From Sphingosinicella sp. BN140058 (GTDB lineage Bacteria > Pseudomonadota > Alphaproteobacteria > Sphingomonadales > Sphingomonadaceae), in NCBI RefSeq assembly GCF_004135585.1, contig NZ_CP035501.1, positions 4,969,501 through 5,033,500 on the forward strand: DNA of 64,000 bases, read 5' to 3'. Shown here in pieces: positions 20,841-31,185 of the stretch. The notes beneath the pieces are model-generated. The model had not been told where the DNA came from, did no database searches, and worked only from the letters and a program-made list of their open reading frames with translations. The position numbers and the translations under genes are program-made. Numbering within the stretch: the stretch's first letter is position 1; every line of letters begins with the position of its first letter.

Positions 20841-21322
20841 TGATCGCCCACTACATCAAGTCGTTCACGCTCTGGGAGTTCGTGAAGGCGCATTGGTTGA
20901 CCTTGAAGTATTTCTTCAAGCCCAAGGCGACGATCAACTATCCGTTCGAGAAGAACCCGATCAGCCCGCGCTTTCGCGGCGAGCATGCGCTTCGGCGCTA
21001 CCCCAATGGCGAGGAACGCTGCATTGCCTGCAAGCTCTGCGAGGCGGTCTGCCCGGCATTGGCGATCACCATCGAGTCCGAACCGCGCGAGGACGGCAGC
21101 CGTCGCACCACCCGCTACGACATCGACATGGTGAAGTGCATCTATTGCGGCCTCTGCCAGGAGGCCTGCCCGGTCGACGCCATCGTCGAGGGACCCAATT
21201 TCGAATTCGCGGTCGAGAGCCGCGAGGAGCTTCTCTACGACAAGGCGAAGCTGCTCGAGAACGGCGACAAGTGGGAGCGGGCACTGGCCGCGAACCTTGC
21301 CGCCGATGCACCCTACCGCTAA
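20840..21322 (+). CDS. nuoI: NADH-quinone oxidoreductase subunit I
   Basis: The 160-residue subunit holds clusters N6a and N6b in two ferredoxin motifs: [12 protein letters not shown] near residue 61 and [12 protein letters not shown] near 100. It passes electrons from NuoG to NuoB. Start and nuoH stop overlap as TGATG. Confidence 0.97.
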   Translation: MIAHYIKSFTLWEFVKAHWLTLKYFFKPKATINYPFEKNPISPRFRGEHALRRYPNGEERCIACKLCEAVCPALAITIESEPREDGSRRTTRYDIDMVKCIYCGLCQEACPVDAIVEGPNFEFAVESREELLYDKAKLLENGDKWERALAANLAADAPYR

Positions 21323-21355
21323 TCCGCCCCCGAATCTGAAGGGCCCGACAAGAAC

Positions 21356-21964
21356 GTGATCCAAGCCTTCGCCTTTTACCTGTTCGCGGCGATCGTCATC
21401 GCCAGCGGGGTGCTGACGATCGGCGCCAGGAATCCGGTCCACAGCGTGCTGTGGCTGATCCTGGCCTTCTTCAACGCCGCCGGGCTCTTCCTCATCCTCG
21501 GGGCCGAGTTCATCGCGATGCTGCTCGTCATCGTCTATGTCGGCGCGGTCGCGGTGCTGTTCCTGTTTGTCGTGATGATGCTCGACGTCGACTTCGCCGA
21601 GCTTCGCGCCGGCATCGCCCGCTACTGGCCGTTTGCAACGCTGCTGGCCTTGGTGCTGCTCGCCGAGATCGTGTTCGCGCTCGCCGCCTGGAATGCCGGG
21701 ACGATCGTCGCGCCGAGGGCCTCGCCGACAGTGCAGGACGTGTCGAACGTCGAGCTGCTCGGACGGGCGCTGTACACGCGCTATCTCTACATCTTCGAAG
21801 CCGCCGGCTTGGTGCTGCTCGTGGCGATGATCGGCGCGATCGTGCTCACCCACCGCGAGCGCAGCGACGTTCGCCCGCAACGCGTGTCGGATCAGGTCCG
21901 CCGCCGTCCCGAGGATGCGGTCGTCAACATGCAGCCGGGTGTCGGCCAGGGAGTGGAGCTGTGA
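21356..21964 (+). CDS. nuoJ: NADH-quinone oxidoreductase subunit J
   Basis: This 202-residue membrane subunit has five predicted helices and the family motif [20 protein letters not shown] (as [18 protein letters not shown], about residues 57-75), which contains the pi-bulge helix region. The start is a GTG 33 bases after nuoI; no in-frame ATG gives a complete first helix. The hydrophilic C-terminal tail (about residues 175-202) is probably cytoplasmic. Confidence 0.94.
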   Translation: MIQAFAFYLFAAIVIASGVLTIGARNPVHSVLWLILAFFNAAGLFLILGAEFIAMLLVIVYVGAVAVLFLFVVMMLDVDFAELRAGIARYWPFATLLALVLLAEIVFALAAWNAGTIVAPRASPTVQDVSNVELLGRALYTRYLYIFEAAGLVLLVAMIGAIVLTHRERSDVRPQRVSDQVRRRPEDAVVNMQPGVGQGVEL

Positions 21965-21992
21965 TCGGCCATATTCTGGAGGGATGCCGATC

Positions 21993-22298
21993 ATGATCGG
22001 CCTAGGCCATTACCTCACCGTCGGCGCGATCCTGTTCGTGCTCGGCGTGTTCGGGATCTTCATCAATCGCAAGAACGTGATCGTCATTCTGATGGCGATC
22101 GAGCTGATCCTGCTGTCGGTGAACATCAACCTCGTCGCCTTCTCCGCCTTTCTCGGCGACATGGTCGGCCAGGTGTTCGCAATGTTCGTGCTCACCGTCG
22201 CGGCGGGCGAAGCGGCGATCGGCCTCGCCATTCTGGTCATCTATTTCCGCGGTCGCGGCACCATCGCCGTCGACGACATCAATCAGATGAAGGGCTGA
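21993..22298 (+). CDS. nuoK: NADH-quinone oxidoreductase subunit K
   Basis: The 101-residue protein is normal NuoK length, with three helices and the key glutamates in [11 protein letters not shown] (TM2) and [11 protein letters not shown] (TM3). The start is decided by the ribosome site: GGAGGG ends immediately before an ATG at 21984, too close to use, but is ten bases before the ATG at 21993 that gives the canonical MIGLGHYL N-terminus. Confidence 0.95.
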   Translation: MIGLGHYLTVGAILFVLGVFGIFINRKNVIVILMAIELILLSVNINLVAFSAFLGDMVGQVFAMFVLTVAAGEAAIGLAILVIYFRGRGTIAVDDINQMKG

Positions 22299-22305
22299 TC
22301 AAGAA

Positions 22306-24381
22306 GTGCAAATCCAGCTCCTCGTCTTTCTGCCCTTGCTCGCCGCGATCGTCGCGGGTCTCGGCAATCGCTTCATCGGCAGTACCGCCGCGAAGCTCGT
22401 CACCACGGGCGCGCTGTTCGCTTCGTGTGCGCTGGCCTGGCCGATTTTCATCGCCTTCCTGGCCGGCACGGCCGAGCCGGGCGTCCACCCGGTGCTTTCC
22501 TGGATCCATTCGGGCGATCTCAACGTCAATTGGTCGCTGCGCGTCGATGCGCTGACCTCGGTGATGCTGGTGGTGGTGACGACCGTCTCGGCGCTCGTTC
22601 ACCTCTACAGCTGGGGCTATATGGCGGAGGATCCGTCGCAGCCGCGCTTCTTCGCCTATCTGTCGCTGTTCACCTTCGCGATGCTGATGCTCGTGACGGC
22701 CGATAATCTCGTCCAGATGTTTTTCGGCTGGGAAGGGGTCGGCCTCGCATCCTACCTCCTGATCGGCTTCTGGTACCACAAGCCGTCGGCCAACGCCGCC
22801 GCGATGAAGGCGTTCGTCGTCAACCGCGTCGGCGACTTCGGCTTCAGCCTCGGCATCTTCGCCGCCTTTCTGGTGTTCGGCACCGTCTCGATCCCCGAGA
22901 TCCTGGCGGCGGCGCCGTCCCTCGGCGGCTCGACGATCGGCTTCCTGGGCATGCGCGTCGACACGCTGACCCTGATCTGCATCCTGCTGTTCATCGGTGC
23001 GATGGGCAAGTCGGCGCAGCTCGGCCTCCACACCTGGCTCCCCGACGCGATGGAGGGCCCGACCCCGGTGTCCGCGCTGATCCATGCTGCGACCATGGTC
23101 ACGGCCGGCGTGTTCATGGTCTGCCGCCTGTCGCCTTTGTTCGAGCAGAGCCAGACTGCACTCACCGTCGTCACCTTCGTCGGCGCCGCCACCGCGATCT
23201 TCGCGGCGACGGTCGGCACGGTGCAGAACGACATCAAGCGCGTGATCGCCTACTCGACCTGCTCGCAGCTCGGCTACATGTTCTTCGCGGCCGGCGTCGG
23301 CGCCTATGGCGCCGCGATGTTCCACCTGTTCACGCACGCTTTCTTCAAGGCTCTGCTGTTCCTCGGCGCGGGCTCGGTCATCCATTCGATGCACCACGAG
23401 CAGGACATGCGCTTCTATGGCGGCCTCAGAAAGCACATCCCGCTGACCTTCATCGCGATGACTCTCGGCACGCTGGCGATCACCGGTGTCGGCATCATTC
23501 AGATCCAGGGGCTGCCGAGCTTCGGCTTCGCGGGCTTCTTCTCCAAGGATGCGATCATCGAGAGCGCGTTTGCCAGCGGCACCACTGCCGGCGGCATTGC
23601 CTTCGTGGTCGCGGTCGTCGCGGCTCTGCTGACCAGCTTCTACAGCTGGCGCCTGGTCTTCCTGACCTTCTTCGGCGCGCCGCGCTGGATCCAGTCCGAG
23701 CACATTCAGCATGCGGTGCACGATCATGGCCACCACCATGACGATCCCGCTCAGGAAGATGCCGGGCACGACACGCGTCCGCACGAGACCCCGGCGCATG
23801 CGGTGAAGGAAGGCACCGGTGGTTACCACCCGCATGAGAGCCCGTGGACGATGCTGGTACCGCTCGGCGTGCTGTCGCTCGGCGCGGTGTTCGCCGGCAT
23901 GGTCTTCCACGAATGGTTCATCGGCGTCGAAGGCGGCGAGCATTTCTGGCGCGGCAGCATCGCCTTCAGCGAGCATCTCGCCCACGAGATGCACGAGGTG
24001 CCGCTTTGGGTGAAGCTCTCGCCCGCGGTGGTGATGATCATCGGCTTCGTGGTCGCCTGGTTCGCTTACATCCGCGATACGTCGATCCCGGGCCGCTTCA
24101 CCGCGCAATGGGGCATCCTCTATCGCTTCTTCTACAACAAATGGTATTTCGACGAGGCGTATAACGTGCTGTTCGTGAGGCCCGCCGTCGCGCTTGGCCG
24201 CATCTTCTGGAAGAAGGGCGACGAGGCGACCATCGACCGCTTTGGCCCGAACGGCGCCGCTGCCCTGGTGAAGGGCGGCAACGTCGTCACCGCGCGGCTG
24301 CAGTCCGGCTATCTCTACACTTACGCGCTGGTGATGCTCCTCGGCCTCGCCGCCGCCGCGACCTGGGCGATGGCACGATGA
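22306..24381 (+). CDS. nuoL: NADH-quinone oxidoreductase subunit L
   Basis: The 691-residue antiporter-like subunit has the Proton_antipo domain (about residues 130-420) with [19 protein letters not shown] and the lysine/glutamate residues of the proton channel, and a C-terminal lateral helix region. Between residues about 465 and 512 there is a His-rich soluble loop (HDHGHHHDD then HPHESP), a feature of alphaproteobacterial NuoL. The start is GTG at 22306, eight bases after nuoK. Confidence 0.96.
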   Translation: MQIQLLVFLPLLAAIVAGLGNRFIGSTAAKLVTTGALFASCALAWPIFIAFLAGTAEPGVHPVLSWIHSGDLNVNWSLRVDALTSVMLVVVTTVSALVHLYSWGYMAEDPSQPRFFAYLSLFTFAMLMLVTADNLVQMFFGWEGVGLASYLLIGFWYHKPSANAAAMKAFVVNRVGDFGFSLGIFAAFLVFGTVSIPEILAAAPSLGGSTIGFLGMRVDTLTLICILLFIGAMGKSAQLGLHTWLPDAMEGPTPVSALIHAATMVTAGVFMVCRLSPLFEQSQTALTVVTFVGAATAIFAATVGTVQNDIKRVIAYSTCSQLGYMFFAAGVGAYGAAMFHLFTHAFFKALLFLGAGSVIHSMHHEQDMRFYGGLRKHIPLTFIAMTLGTLAITGVGIIQIQGLPSFGFAGFFSKDAIIESAFASGTTAGGIAFVVAVVAALLTSFYSWRLVFLTFFGAPRWIQSEHIQHAVHDHGHHHDDPAQEDAGHDTRPHETPAHAVKEGTGGYHPHESPWTMLVPLGVLSLGAVFAGMVFHEWFIGVEGGEHFWRGSIAFSEHLAHEMHEVPLWVKLSPAVVMIIGFVVAWFAYIRDTSIPGRFTAQWGILYRFFYNKWYFDEAYNVLFVRPAVALGRIFWKKGDEATIDRFGPNGAAALVKGGNVVTARLQSGYLYTYALVMLLGLAAAATWAMAR

Positions 24382-25916
24382 CCGGCATTCTTTCGCTGAT
24401 GCTGGCCGTGCCGCTCGTCTCGGCGCTCGCCTGCCTGTTCGTGCCCGCGGCGACCGCGCGCTGGATCGCGCTCGGCGGTACCCTGATCGACTTCGTTCTC
24501 GGCATCGTCCTGTGGGCGAGCTTCGACATCGGCGGCGCGCAGTGGCAGTTCGTCGAATATGCGCCGCTATTCTCGCGCTTCGCCTGGGCGCTCGGCATTG
24601 ACGGCATTGCGCTGATGTTGATCATGCTGTCGGTGTTCCTGATGCCGATCTGCATCCTGGCGAGCTGGACGGCGATCGAAAAGCGCGTGCCGGAATATAT
24701 GGCGGCGTTCCTGCTGATGGAGACGCTGATGATCGGCGTCTTCATGGCGCAGGACATCTTCCTCTTTTACATCTTCTTCGAAGCCGGCCTGATCCCGATG
24801 TTCCTGATCATCGGCATCTGGGGCGGCGCCAACCGGATCTACGCCTCCTACAAGTTCTTCCTCTACACGCTCGTCGGCTCGCTGCTGATGCTGGTCGCGA
24901 TGCTGTGGATGGTGAATTTCGCCGGCACGACGTCGATCCCGAAGCTGCTCGCGACCGATTTTCCGCCGGAAGCGCAGACCTGGCTGTGGCTCGCTTTCTT
25001 CGCCTCGTTCGCGGTGAAGATGCCGATGTGGCCGGTCCACACCTGGCTTCCCGACGCCCACGTCCAGGCGCCGACCGCAGGTTCGGTGATCCTTGCCGGC
25101 GTGCTGCTCAAGCTCGGCGGCTATGGTTTCGTCCGATTCTCGCTGCCGATGTTCCCGGAAGCGTCCAACCAGTTCTTCTGGCTGGTCATGGGACTGTCGA
25201 TGGTCGCGATCGTCTACACCTCGCTGGTCGCGTTGGTGCAGAACGACATGAAGAAGCTGATCGCTTATTCGTCGGTCGCCCACATGGCCTTCGTCACGAT
25301 CGGCATCTTCGCCTTCAACCGCCAGGGCCTGGAAGGCGCGCTGATCGTGATGCTCAGCCATGGCCTGGTCTCGGGCGCCTTGTTCCTCTGCGTCGGCGTC
25401 ATCTACGATCGGCTCCACACCCGCGAGATCGATCGCTACGGCGGCCTCGCCAACAACATGCCGGCTTATGCGGTGCTGTTCCTGCTGTTCACCATGGCCT
25501 CGGTCGGCCTGCCGGGCACCGGCGGCTTCGTCGGCGAGTTCCTGAGCCTGATCGGTTCCTACCGCGCGAGCAGCCTGGTCGGCGCGGTAGCGACCACCGG
25601 CATCATCCTCGGTGCCGCCTACATGCTCTATCTTTATTGGCGGGTCGTCTACGGCACCAGCCGCAACGCCGATGCCGCGGCGATGCCGGATCTCAATGCG
25701 CGCGAGCTGTTCAGCCTGGGTGCGATCGCCGCTGTCGTGCTGTGGATGGGCGTCTATCCGGAGAGCTTCCTGGCACCGATGCGCAACGATGTCGGCCTGC
25801 TGATGGCCCGTGTCGAGCGCGCCGCGCCGTCCGGCGATGCCCACCTTGCCAAATCCGCCAAGATGCCCGCCGCCGCCGCGGGCCACGAAACTGCCGCTGA
25901 AGGAGCGCATCACTGA
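24378..25916 (+). CDS. nuoM: NADH-quinone oxidoreductase subunit M
   Basis: This 512-residue antiporter-like subunit has the Oxidored_q5_N and Proton_antipo domains, with the conserved glutamate in [21 protein letters not shown] (near residue 135) and the channel lysine in [19 protein letters not shown]. The C-terminal 35 residues after the last helix are Ala/His-rich and hydrophilic. It overlaps nuoL by four bases and nuoN by one. Confidence 0.96.
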   Translation: MTGILSLMLAVPLVSALACLFVPAATARWIALGGTLIDFVLGIVLWASFDIGGAQWQFVEYAPLFSRFAWALGIDGIALMLIMLSVFLMPICILASWTAIEKRVPEYMAAFLLMETLMIGVFMAQDIFLFYIFFEAGLIPMFLIIGIWGGANRIYASYKFFLYTLVGSLLMLVAMLWMVNFAGTTSIPKLLATDFPPEAQTWLWLAFFASFAVKMPMWPVHTWLPDAHVQAPTAGSVILAGVLLKLGGYGFVRFSLPMFPEASNQFFWLVMGLSMVAIVYTSLVALVQNDMKKLIAYSSVAHMAFVTIGIFAFNRQGLEGALIVMLSHGLVSGALFLCVGVIYDRLHTREIDRYGGLANNMPAYAVLFLLFTMASVGLPGTGGFVGEFLSLIGSYRASSLVGAVATTGIILGAAYMLYLYWRVVYGTSRNADAAAMPDLNARELFSLGAIAAVVLWMGVYPESFLAPMRNDVGLLMARVERAAPSGDAHLAKSAKMPAAAAGHETAAEGAHH

Positions 25917-27352
25917 TGGGCGAGTCGCTTGCGCTCACTCTGCCTGAGATCATTCTCACCATCGGCGCGATCGTGCTGATGCTGGCTGCCGCTTTCGCCG
26001 GCGATCGTCACGCCCGGACGATCACCTGGCTCGCCGTCGCCACCCTGGCGCTCGCCGCGTTCTGGGTGCCGGGCATCACCACCGGCGGCGGCATCGCCTT
26101 CGACGGTCTCTTCGTCGCCGACAGCTTCGCCGCTTTCGCCAAGGTGCTGATCTATGTCGGCGCCGCCGCGGCGCTGATCGCGGCGGACGGCTGGTTCGGC
26201 CGCGCCGGCGATTATCGTGCCGAATATCCGGTGCTGGTCCTGCTCTCCAGCATCGGCATGGGCATGATGGCATCAGCGGGGGATCTGCTGACCCTCTACG
26301 TCGGGCTCGAGCTGCAGAGCCTGGCGGCCTATGTGCTCGCGTCGTTCCAGCGTACCGACAACCGCTCGGCGGAAGCCGGCCTCAAATATTTCGTCCTCGG
26401 CGCGCTCGCCTCGGGCATCCTGCTGTACGGCGTGTCGCTGCTCTACGGCTTCACCGGTTCGACCCTGTTCGGGGACGTCGCGATCGGGCTGCAGACGGAC
26501 GGCGTTTCGACCGGCGAATTGTTCGGCATCGTCTTCGTGCTCGCCGGCATCGCCTTCAAGGTCTCGGCGGTTCCGTTCCACATGTGGACTCCGGACGTCT
26601 ATGAAGGCGCGCCGACGCCGGTCACTGCCTTCTTCGCTTCGGCGCCGAAGGTCGCGGCGATGGCGCTGCTGACCCGGGTCGCGATCGAGGGCATGGGCCC
26701 GGCCACCTTCGAATGGCGCCAGATCGTCATCTTCATGGCGCTCGCCTCGACCATCCTCGGCGGTGTCGCCGCGATCGGCCAACCCAACATCAAGCGCCTG
26801 CTGGCCTATTCGTCGATCAACAATGTCGGCTTTGCCCTGATCGGACTTGCCGCCGCCAACCCGGAGGGCGTGTCGGCGATCCTATTCTACATGGCGGTCT
26901 ATGTGGTGATGACGATCGGATCCTTTCTGGTCGTTCTGCGGATGCGCGACGAGGCGGGCGAGCCGGTGGAGACGATCGCGTCCCTTTCGGGTCTGTCGCG
27001 CACCCGTCCGGCGCTTGCCGCCGGCATGGCAATCTTCATGTTCAGCCTGGCCGGGATTCCGCCTCTGTTCGGCTTCTGGCCCAAATTCCTGGTGTTCGAT
27101 GCGGCCGTCCGCGCCGATCTCACCTGGCTGGCGGCGGTCGGCATCGCGACTTCCGCAATCAGCGCCTTTTACTATCTCAAGATCGTTAAGACGATGTACT
27201 TCGACGATCCGGCACCCGCTTACGGCCGAACCTCGGACGTGCCGCAGACGGTGCTGCTCGTCGCGGCCGCTCTGTTCGTGTCGCCGCTCGGCTATCTTGC
27301 CATTCCGTTCATTCAACCGCTTGCCGACAACGCCGCGCGCGCGTTGTTCTGA
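25916..27352 (+). CDS. nuoN: NADH-quinone oxidoreductase subunit N
   Basis: The last complex I gene encodes a 478-residue antiporter-like membrane subunit, with LELQSLAAYVLASFQR (near residue 133), FKVSAVPFHMWTPDVYEGAPTPVTAF and a C-terminal half of regular helices. Its stop is followed by a hairpin and then birA, the normal alphaproteobacterial order. Confidence 0.96.
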   Translation: MGESLALTLPEIILTIGAIVLMLAAAFAGDRHARTITWLAVATLALAAFWVPGITTGGGIAFDGLFVADSFAAFAKVLIYVGAAAALIAADGWFGRAGDYRAEYPVLVLLSSIGMGMMASAGDLLTLYVGLELQSLAAYVLASFQRTDNRSAEAGLKYFVLGALASGILLYGVSLLYGFTGSTLFGDVAIGLQTDGVSTGELFGIVFVLAGIAFKVSAVPFHMWTPDVYEGAPTPVTAFFASAPKVAAMALLTRVAIEGMGPATFEWRQIVIFMALASTILGGVAAIGQPNIKRLLAYSSINNVGFALIGLAAANPEGVSAILFYMAVYVVMTIGSFLVVLRMRDEAGEPVETIASLSGLSRTRPALAAGMAIFMFSLAGIPPLFGFWPKFLVFDAAVRADLTWLAAVGIATSAISAFYYLKIVKTMYFDDPAPAYGRTSDVPQTVLLVAAALFVSPLGYLAIPFIQPLADNAARALF

Positions 27353-27358
27353 TCCCGG

Positions 27359-27381
27359 GCGGCGGACGTCGAGTCCGCCGC
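27359..27381 (+). terminator. GC-rich hairpin after nuoN
   Basis: GCGGCGGAC and GTCCGCCGC form a 9-bp stem around a GTCGA loop directly after the nuoN stop. There is no T-tract, so it may only weaken read-through into birA or protect the 3' end of the nuo transcript. Confidence 0.45.
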
Positions 27382-27424
27382 CGCCACTCGTTCGCGCCGC
27401 CACTGCGGCCCTGTCGACACGCCG

Positions 27425-28120
27425 ATGATCGATCTGCGACACGTCGCCGAAACCGGCTCCACCAATGACGACGTATCGGCGCTCGCCGCGGCAGGCGCGG
27501 CCGAAGGCCTGTGGTTGCGCGCCGACCAGCAAAGCGGCGGTAGAGGGCGACAGGGACGGGCTTGGCGATCGCCAGGGGGCAATCTCTACGCCAGCACCCT
27601 GGTGCGGCTGCAGCCGGGCGATCCAATGGCACCCACGTTGGCGCTGGTCGCGGCCACGGCGCTGCACGAAGTCGCCGGCGCCTATGCGGGCGGCGACCGC
27701 GTCCGCCTGAAGTGGCCGAACGATCTGCTTGCCGGCAATGCCAAGCTGGCCGGGATCCTGCTCGAACGGGCGGGCGGCGCCGTGGTGATCGGATTTGGCG
27801 TCAATCTTGCCCATCATCCCGCCGACCTCGAGCGGCCGGCGCTCAGTCTGGCGGCCTTGACCGGCACCGCGCCCGATCCCGGCCTCTTCTGCCGGGAGCT
27901 GGCCGAAGCCTTCGCCCGCTGGCTGGACCGCTGGCGCACCCTGGGCCTGGCGCCGGTGCGCGCGGCCTGGCTTGCCGCTGCGCATCCGCTCGGCACCCTC
28001 TTGTCCACGTCGGTCGGGGAGGGCCGGTTCGAAGGGCTGGACGAGACTGGGGCGCTGCGTCTGCGCACGCAGGACGGGGTGCTCAGGACCATCCACGCGG
28101 GTGATGTCTTCCTGGTCTGA
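27425..28120 (+). CDS. birA: biotin-[acetyl-CoA-carboxylase] ligase
   Basis: The 231-residue protein is a class I biotin protein ligase without the N-terminal DNA-binding domain. It shows the biotinyl-AMP loop [20 protein letters not shown] (about residues 38-57), KWPNDLL near 97 and GILLERA. It attaches biotin to carboxylase carrier domains in the cytoplasm. The C-terminal SH3-like region ([19 protein letters not shown]) is present. Lacking the helix-turn-helix, it cannot repress a biotin operon. Confidence 0.94.
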   Translation: MIDLRHVAETGSTNDDVSALAAAGAAEGLWLRADQQSGGRGRQGRAWRSPGGNLYASTLVRLQPGDPMAPTLALVAATALHEVAGAYAGGDRVRLKWPNDLLAGNAKLAGILLERAGGAVVIGFGVNLAHHPADLERPALSLAALTGTAPDPGLFCRELAEAFARWLDRWRTLGLAPVRAAWLAAAHPLGTLLSTSVGEGRFEGLDETGALRLRTQDGVLRTIHAGDVFLV

Positions 28121-28175
28121 GCGGACCGATGCTGTGCACTCGCCAAACCGGGCTCCTCCCGCTAGGGAAAGCGCC

Positions 28176-28961
28176 ATGCTGCTTGCCATCGATGCCGGAA
28201 ACACCAACGTCGTCTTCGCGCTGCTGGAGGACGGAGTGGTGCGCGCACGCTGGCGGATCGCGACCGATCCGCGGCGCACCGCCGACCAATATGGCGTCTG
28301 GCTGCACCAGCTGATCGCGCTGCAGGATTACCCGCGCGATGTCGTCGATGCGGTGATCATCGGCACGGTGGTCCCGCGCGCCCTCCACAACCTGCAGGTG
28401 CTCGCGACCAAATATTTCGGCGTGGAGCCGCTCGTGGCCGGCGTGCCGCCCGCGGATTGGGGCATCGAGCTCGACGTTGCCGAGCCGCGCAGCGTCGGCG
28501 CCGATCGCGTCGTCGATGCGATCGCGGCCCATGCGCGGCATCCCGGCGATCTCATCGTCATCGATTTCGGCACCGCGGCGACGTTCGACGTCGTCGATTA
28601 TACCGGCGCCTACAAAGGGGGGATCATCGCGCCCGGCATCAATCTGTCGCTCGATGCCCTGGTCACCGCCGCCGCCAAGCTGCCGCGCATCGCGATCCAG
28701 GCGCCGGAAGACAATCTGTCGGTGATCGGCCGCACCACCGAGGACCAGATGCATATCGGCATCTATTGGGGCTATGTTTCGATGATCGAGGGGCTGGTCG
28801 CGCGCATGAAGGCCGAGATCGGCCGCCCGGTGAAGGTGATCTCGACAGGCGGCCTCGCCACCCTGTTCGATCGCCACACGGATGTCTTCGACGAGATCGA
28901 GCCCGATCTCACCATTCAAGGCCTTGCTCTCCTCTGGAAACGGAGCGTCGGCGCGGCCTGA
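28176..28961 (+). CDS. coaX: type III pantothenate kinase
   Basis: The 261-residue ASKHA-fold kinase performs the first step of coenzyme A synthesis. Motifs are [11 protein letters not shown] (phosphate 1, residues 6-16), [12 protein letters not shown] near 108 and [14 protein letters not shown] (catalytic region near 127), then [10 protein letters not shown]. The start at 28176 gives the usual [12 protein letters not shown]-terminus. It follows birA by 55 bases. Confidence 0.96.
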   Translation: MLLAIDAGNTNVVFALLEDGVVRARWRIATDPRRTADQYGVWLHQLIALQDYPRDVVDAVIIGTVVPRALHNLQVLATKYFGVEPLVAGVPPADWGIELDVAEPRSVGADRVVDAIAAHARHPGDLIVIDFGTAATFDVVDYTGAYKGGIIAPGINLSLDALVTAAAKLPRIAIQAPEDNLSVIGRTTEDQMHIGIYWGYVSMIEGLVARMKAEIGRPVKVISTGGLATLFDRHTDVFDEIEPDLTIQGLALLWKRSVGAA

Positions 28962-29069
28962 TTCCATTGCGAAGGGGCGGTGAATGCGTCCGTCCCTTCT
29001 TCCCACTCTGTTCCGGAACGAAAGCCGCGCCTGCCGCTTTCGCCAGTCGGACGATGCGAAAGACCCAAG

Positions 29070-30707
29070 ATGAAACCCGGCAAAGAGCTCCTCTTCCTGG
29101 CCCTCGGCGGCTCCGGCGAGATCGGCATGAACGTCAATCTCTACGGCTGCGACGGCAAGTGGATCATGGTCGATCTCGGCATGACCTTCGCCGATCCCGC
29201 ATATCCGGGCATCGATCTGGTGCTGCCGGATCTTTCCTTCATCGAAGAGCGGCGCAAGGATCTGCTCGGGATCGTGCTCACCCACGGCCATGAGGACCAT
29301 ATCGGCGCGATCCCGTATCTCGCCGCCGATCTCGGCGTGCCGCTTTATGCGACCCCGTTCACCGCCGGGCTGATCGCCGAAAAGCTCCAGGAAGAGGGGC
29401 TGACCGAGGAGGTCAAGGTCAAGATCATCGACATCGGCGGCAACGTCCAGATCGGGCCGTTCGGCTTCCGCTTCGTGCCGCTTGCCCATTCGATCCCCGA
29501 GGGCAATGCGCTGCTGATCGACACGCCCTACGGCAAGATCTTCCACACGGGCGACTGGAAGCTCGACGAATTCCCGCAGATCGGCGATCCCGCCGATGCC
29601 GCGCAGCTGATCAAGGTCGGCGACGAGGGCATTCTCGCCCTGGTCTGCGATTCCACCAACGTTTTCCAAGAAGAGGCGTCCGGCTCCGAGGAAGAGGTCC
29701 GCAAGGGCCTGGACGAAGTGATCGGCGCGGCCGAGGGCAGGGTGCTGGTCACCACCTTCGCGTCCAACGCGGCGCGGCTCAGCACGCTCGGCAAGGTGGC
29801 GCAGGATACCGGCCGCCAGGTCTGCGTCGCCGGGCGCTCGCTCGATCGTATCCTGCGGGTCGCACGGAGCGTCGGCTATCTCACCGATTTCCCGGCCACG
29901 ATCGATTTCGACGAGGCGATGACGCTGCCGCGCCGCGACGTGATGATCATCGCCACCGGCGGCCAGGGCGAAGCGCGCGCGGCCCTCGCTCGGATCGCGT
30001 TCGATCAGCATAAGTTGAAGCTCACCGAAGATGATCTGGTGGTGTTCTCGTCCAAGCAGATCCCCGGCAACGAAATCGCCATCGGCCGGATCCAGAACGA
30101 GCTTGCCCTGCGTGGCATCCGGATGATCACCGATCGCCAGGCCAACGTCCACGTCTCGGGTCATCCCGGCCGGCCGGAACTCGCCGCCATGTACCAGTGG
30201 ATCCGGCCCGAGATCATCGTGCCCGTTCATGGCGAGATGCGCCACATGGTCGAGCATAAGAGGTTCGCGCTGGAGCGCGGCGTGCCGCGTGGGATCGTCC
30301 AGTCGAACGGCGACCTCGTCCGGCTCTCGCCCGATGGGCCGCGCAAGCTCGGCGAGGAGAAGGTCGGGCGTCTGATCCTCGACGGCGACGTCATCCTCGC
30401 CGCGGACGGCACGACGATGAATGCGCGCCGTCGGCTGAGCTACAATGGGGTGATTTCCGTCGCGGTCGCGATGAACGACGACGATCGCGTCAAGGGCAAT
30501 GTCGAGATCGCGATCGAAGGCCTTCCGGTCGAGGAGGATCGTGACGCCTTCCTCGAGGAGGCCTGCGCCGCGGCCACCGCCGCCGCCCGCAAGGGCGCGA
30601 AGGGCGAGGACAAGTTGCGCGAAGACATCCGGCTCGCCGTGCGCCGCTGCGCCACCGAGTGGACCGGCAAGAAGCCGACGGTGAACGTTCTGATCATCCG
30701 GATCTGA
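29070..30707 (+). CDS. rnj: ribonuclease J
   Basis: The 545-residue metallo-beta-lactamase/beta-CASP nuclease processes and degrades RNA, with 5'-3' exonuclease activity in this family. The metal site HGHEDH is near residue 72 and the beta-CASP region includes HVSGHPGRPELAAMYQWIRPEIIVPVHGE. The ATG at 29070 is chosen because the N-terminus MKPGKELLFLALGGSGEIGMN matches the family; a possible start at 28980 adds 30 unlikely residues. It belongs to the birA-coaX-rnj order of Alphaproteobacteria. Confidence 0.95.
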   Translation: MKPGKELLFLALGGSGEIGMNVNLYGCDGKWIMVDLGMTFADPAYPGIDLVLPDLSFIEERRKDLLGIVLTHGHEDHIGAIPYLAADLGVPLYATPFTAGLIAEKLQEEGLTEEVKVKIIDIGGNVQIGPFGFRFVPLAHSIPEGNALLIDTPYGKIFHTGDWKLDEFPQIGDPADAAQLIKVGDEGILALVCDSTNVFQEEASGSEEEVRKGLDEVIGAAEGRVLVTTFASNAARLSTLGKVAQDTGRQVCVAGRSLDRILRVARSVGYLTDFPATIDFDEAMTLPRRDVMIIATGGQGEARAALARIAFDQHKLKLTEDDLVVFSSKQIPGNEIAIGRIQNELALRGIRMITDRQANVHVSGHPGRPELAAMYQWIRPEIIVPVHGEMRHMVEHKRFALERGVPRGIVQSNGDLVRLSPDGPRKLGEEKVGRLILDGDVILAADGTTMNARRRLSYNGVISVAVAMNDDDRVKGNVEIAIEGLPVEEDRDAFLEEACAAATAAARKGAKGEDKLREDIRLAVRRCATEWTGKKPTVNVLIIRI

Positions 30708-30709
30708 CG

Positions 30710-30970
30710 ATGAAGATCCAGTCGATCCTCGCCATCTACATCCTGTTCTGGACGATGAGCCTGTTCCTCGTCCTGCCCTTCGGCGTTCGCACCGCCGAGG
30801 AAGCGGGGACCAAGGCGGAGCTCGGCCACGCCGAAAGCGCGCCGCACCGTTTCAGCCTCGGCCAGGCGAGCCTGCGTGCGACGATCGTGTCGGCGATATT
30901 GTTCGCCATCTTCTACGCCAATTACCAGTTCGGCTGGGTTACCATCGATATGCTGGACTGGACGCGATAG
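30710..30970 (+). CDS. DUF1467 family membrane protein
   Basis: This 86-residue protein has two transmembrane helices (about residues 7-25 and 59-77) separated by a charged loop, with the PFGVRTAEE segment typical of DUF1467. Its position two bases after RNase J is conserved in Alphaproteobacteria. No function is established. Confidence 0.9.
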   Translation: MKIQSILAIYILFWTMSLFLVLPFGVRTAEEAGTKAELGHAESAPHRFSLGQASLRATIVSAILFAIFYANYQFGWVTIDMLDWTR

Positions 30971-30984
30971 CCCCACCAGCCTGA

Positions 30985-31160
30985 CTCCTCTCCCGGCCTT
31001 CCGGGAGGGGACGGGGGCGGGATAGCGCAGCCGCCGAGTTCTTTCTCTTGAGGTCGCAACGCTGTGCCGTCGTGTCCGGTCACCCGCGACCGGCGGCGCG
31101 GTAGAAGAAGACGCGGCTTCGCCGCCCCACCCCCAAGCCCCTTCCGGAAGGCCGTGAGGG
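30985..31160. repeat. intergenic palindromic element between convergent genes
   Basis: A hairpin CTCCCGG-CCTT-CCGGGAG (within 30987-31010) and a downstream CCCCTTCCGGAAGGCCGTGA motif (from 31138) flank about 130 bases of GC-rich sequence with no good reading frame. The element resembles the one at 10045-10180. Genes on both sides point into it, so it may also act as a two-way terminator. Confidence 0.6.
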
Positions 31161-31185
31161 GAGTGTGCGCGGAGGGGGCTCCGGC

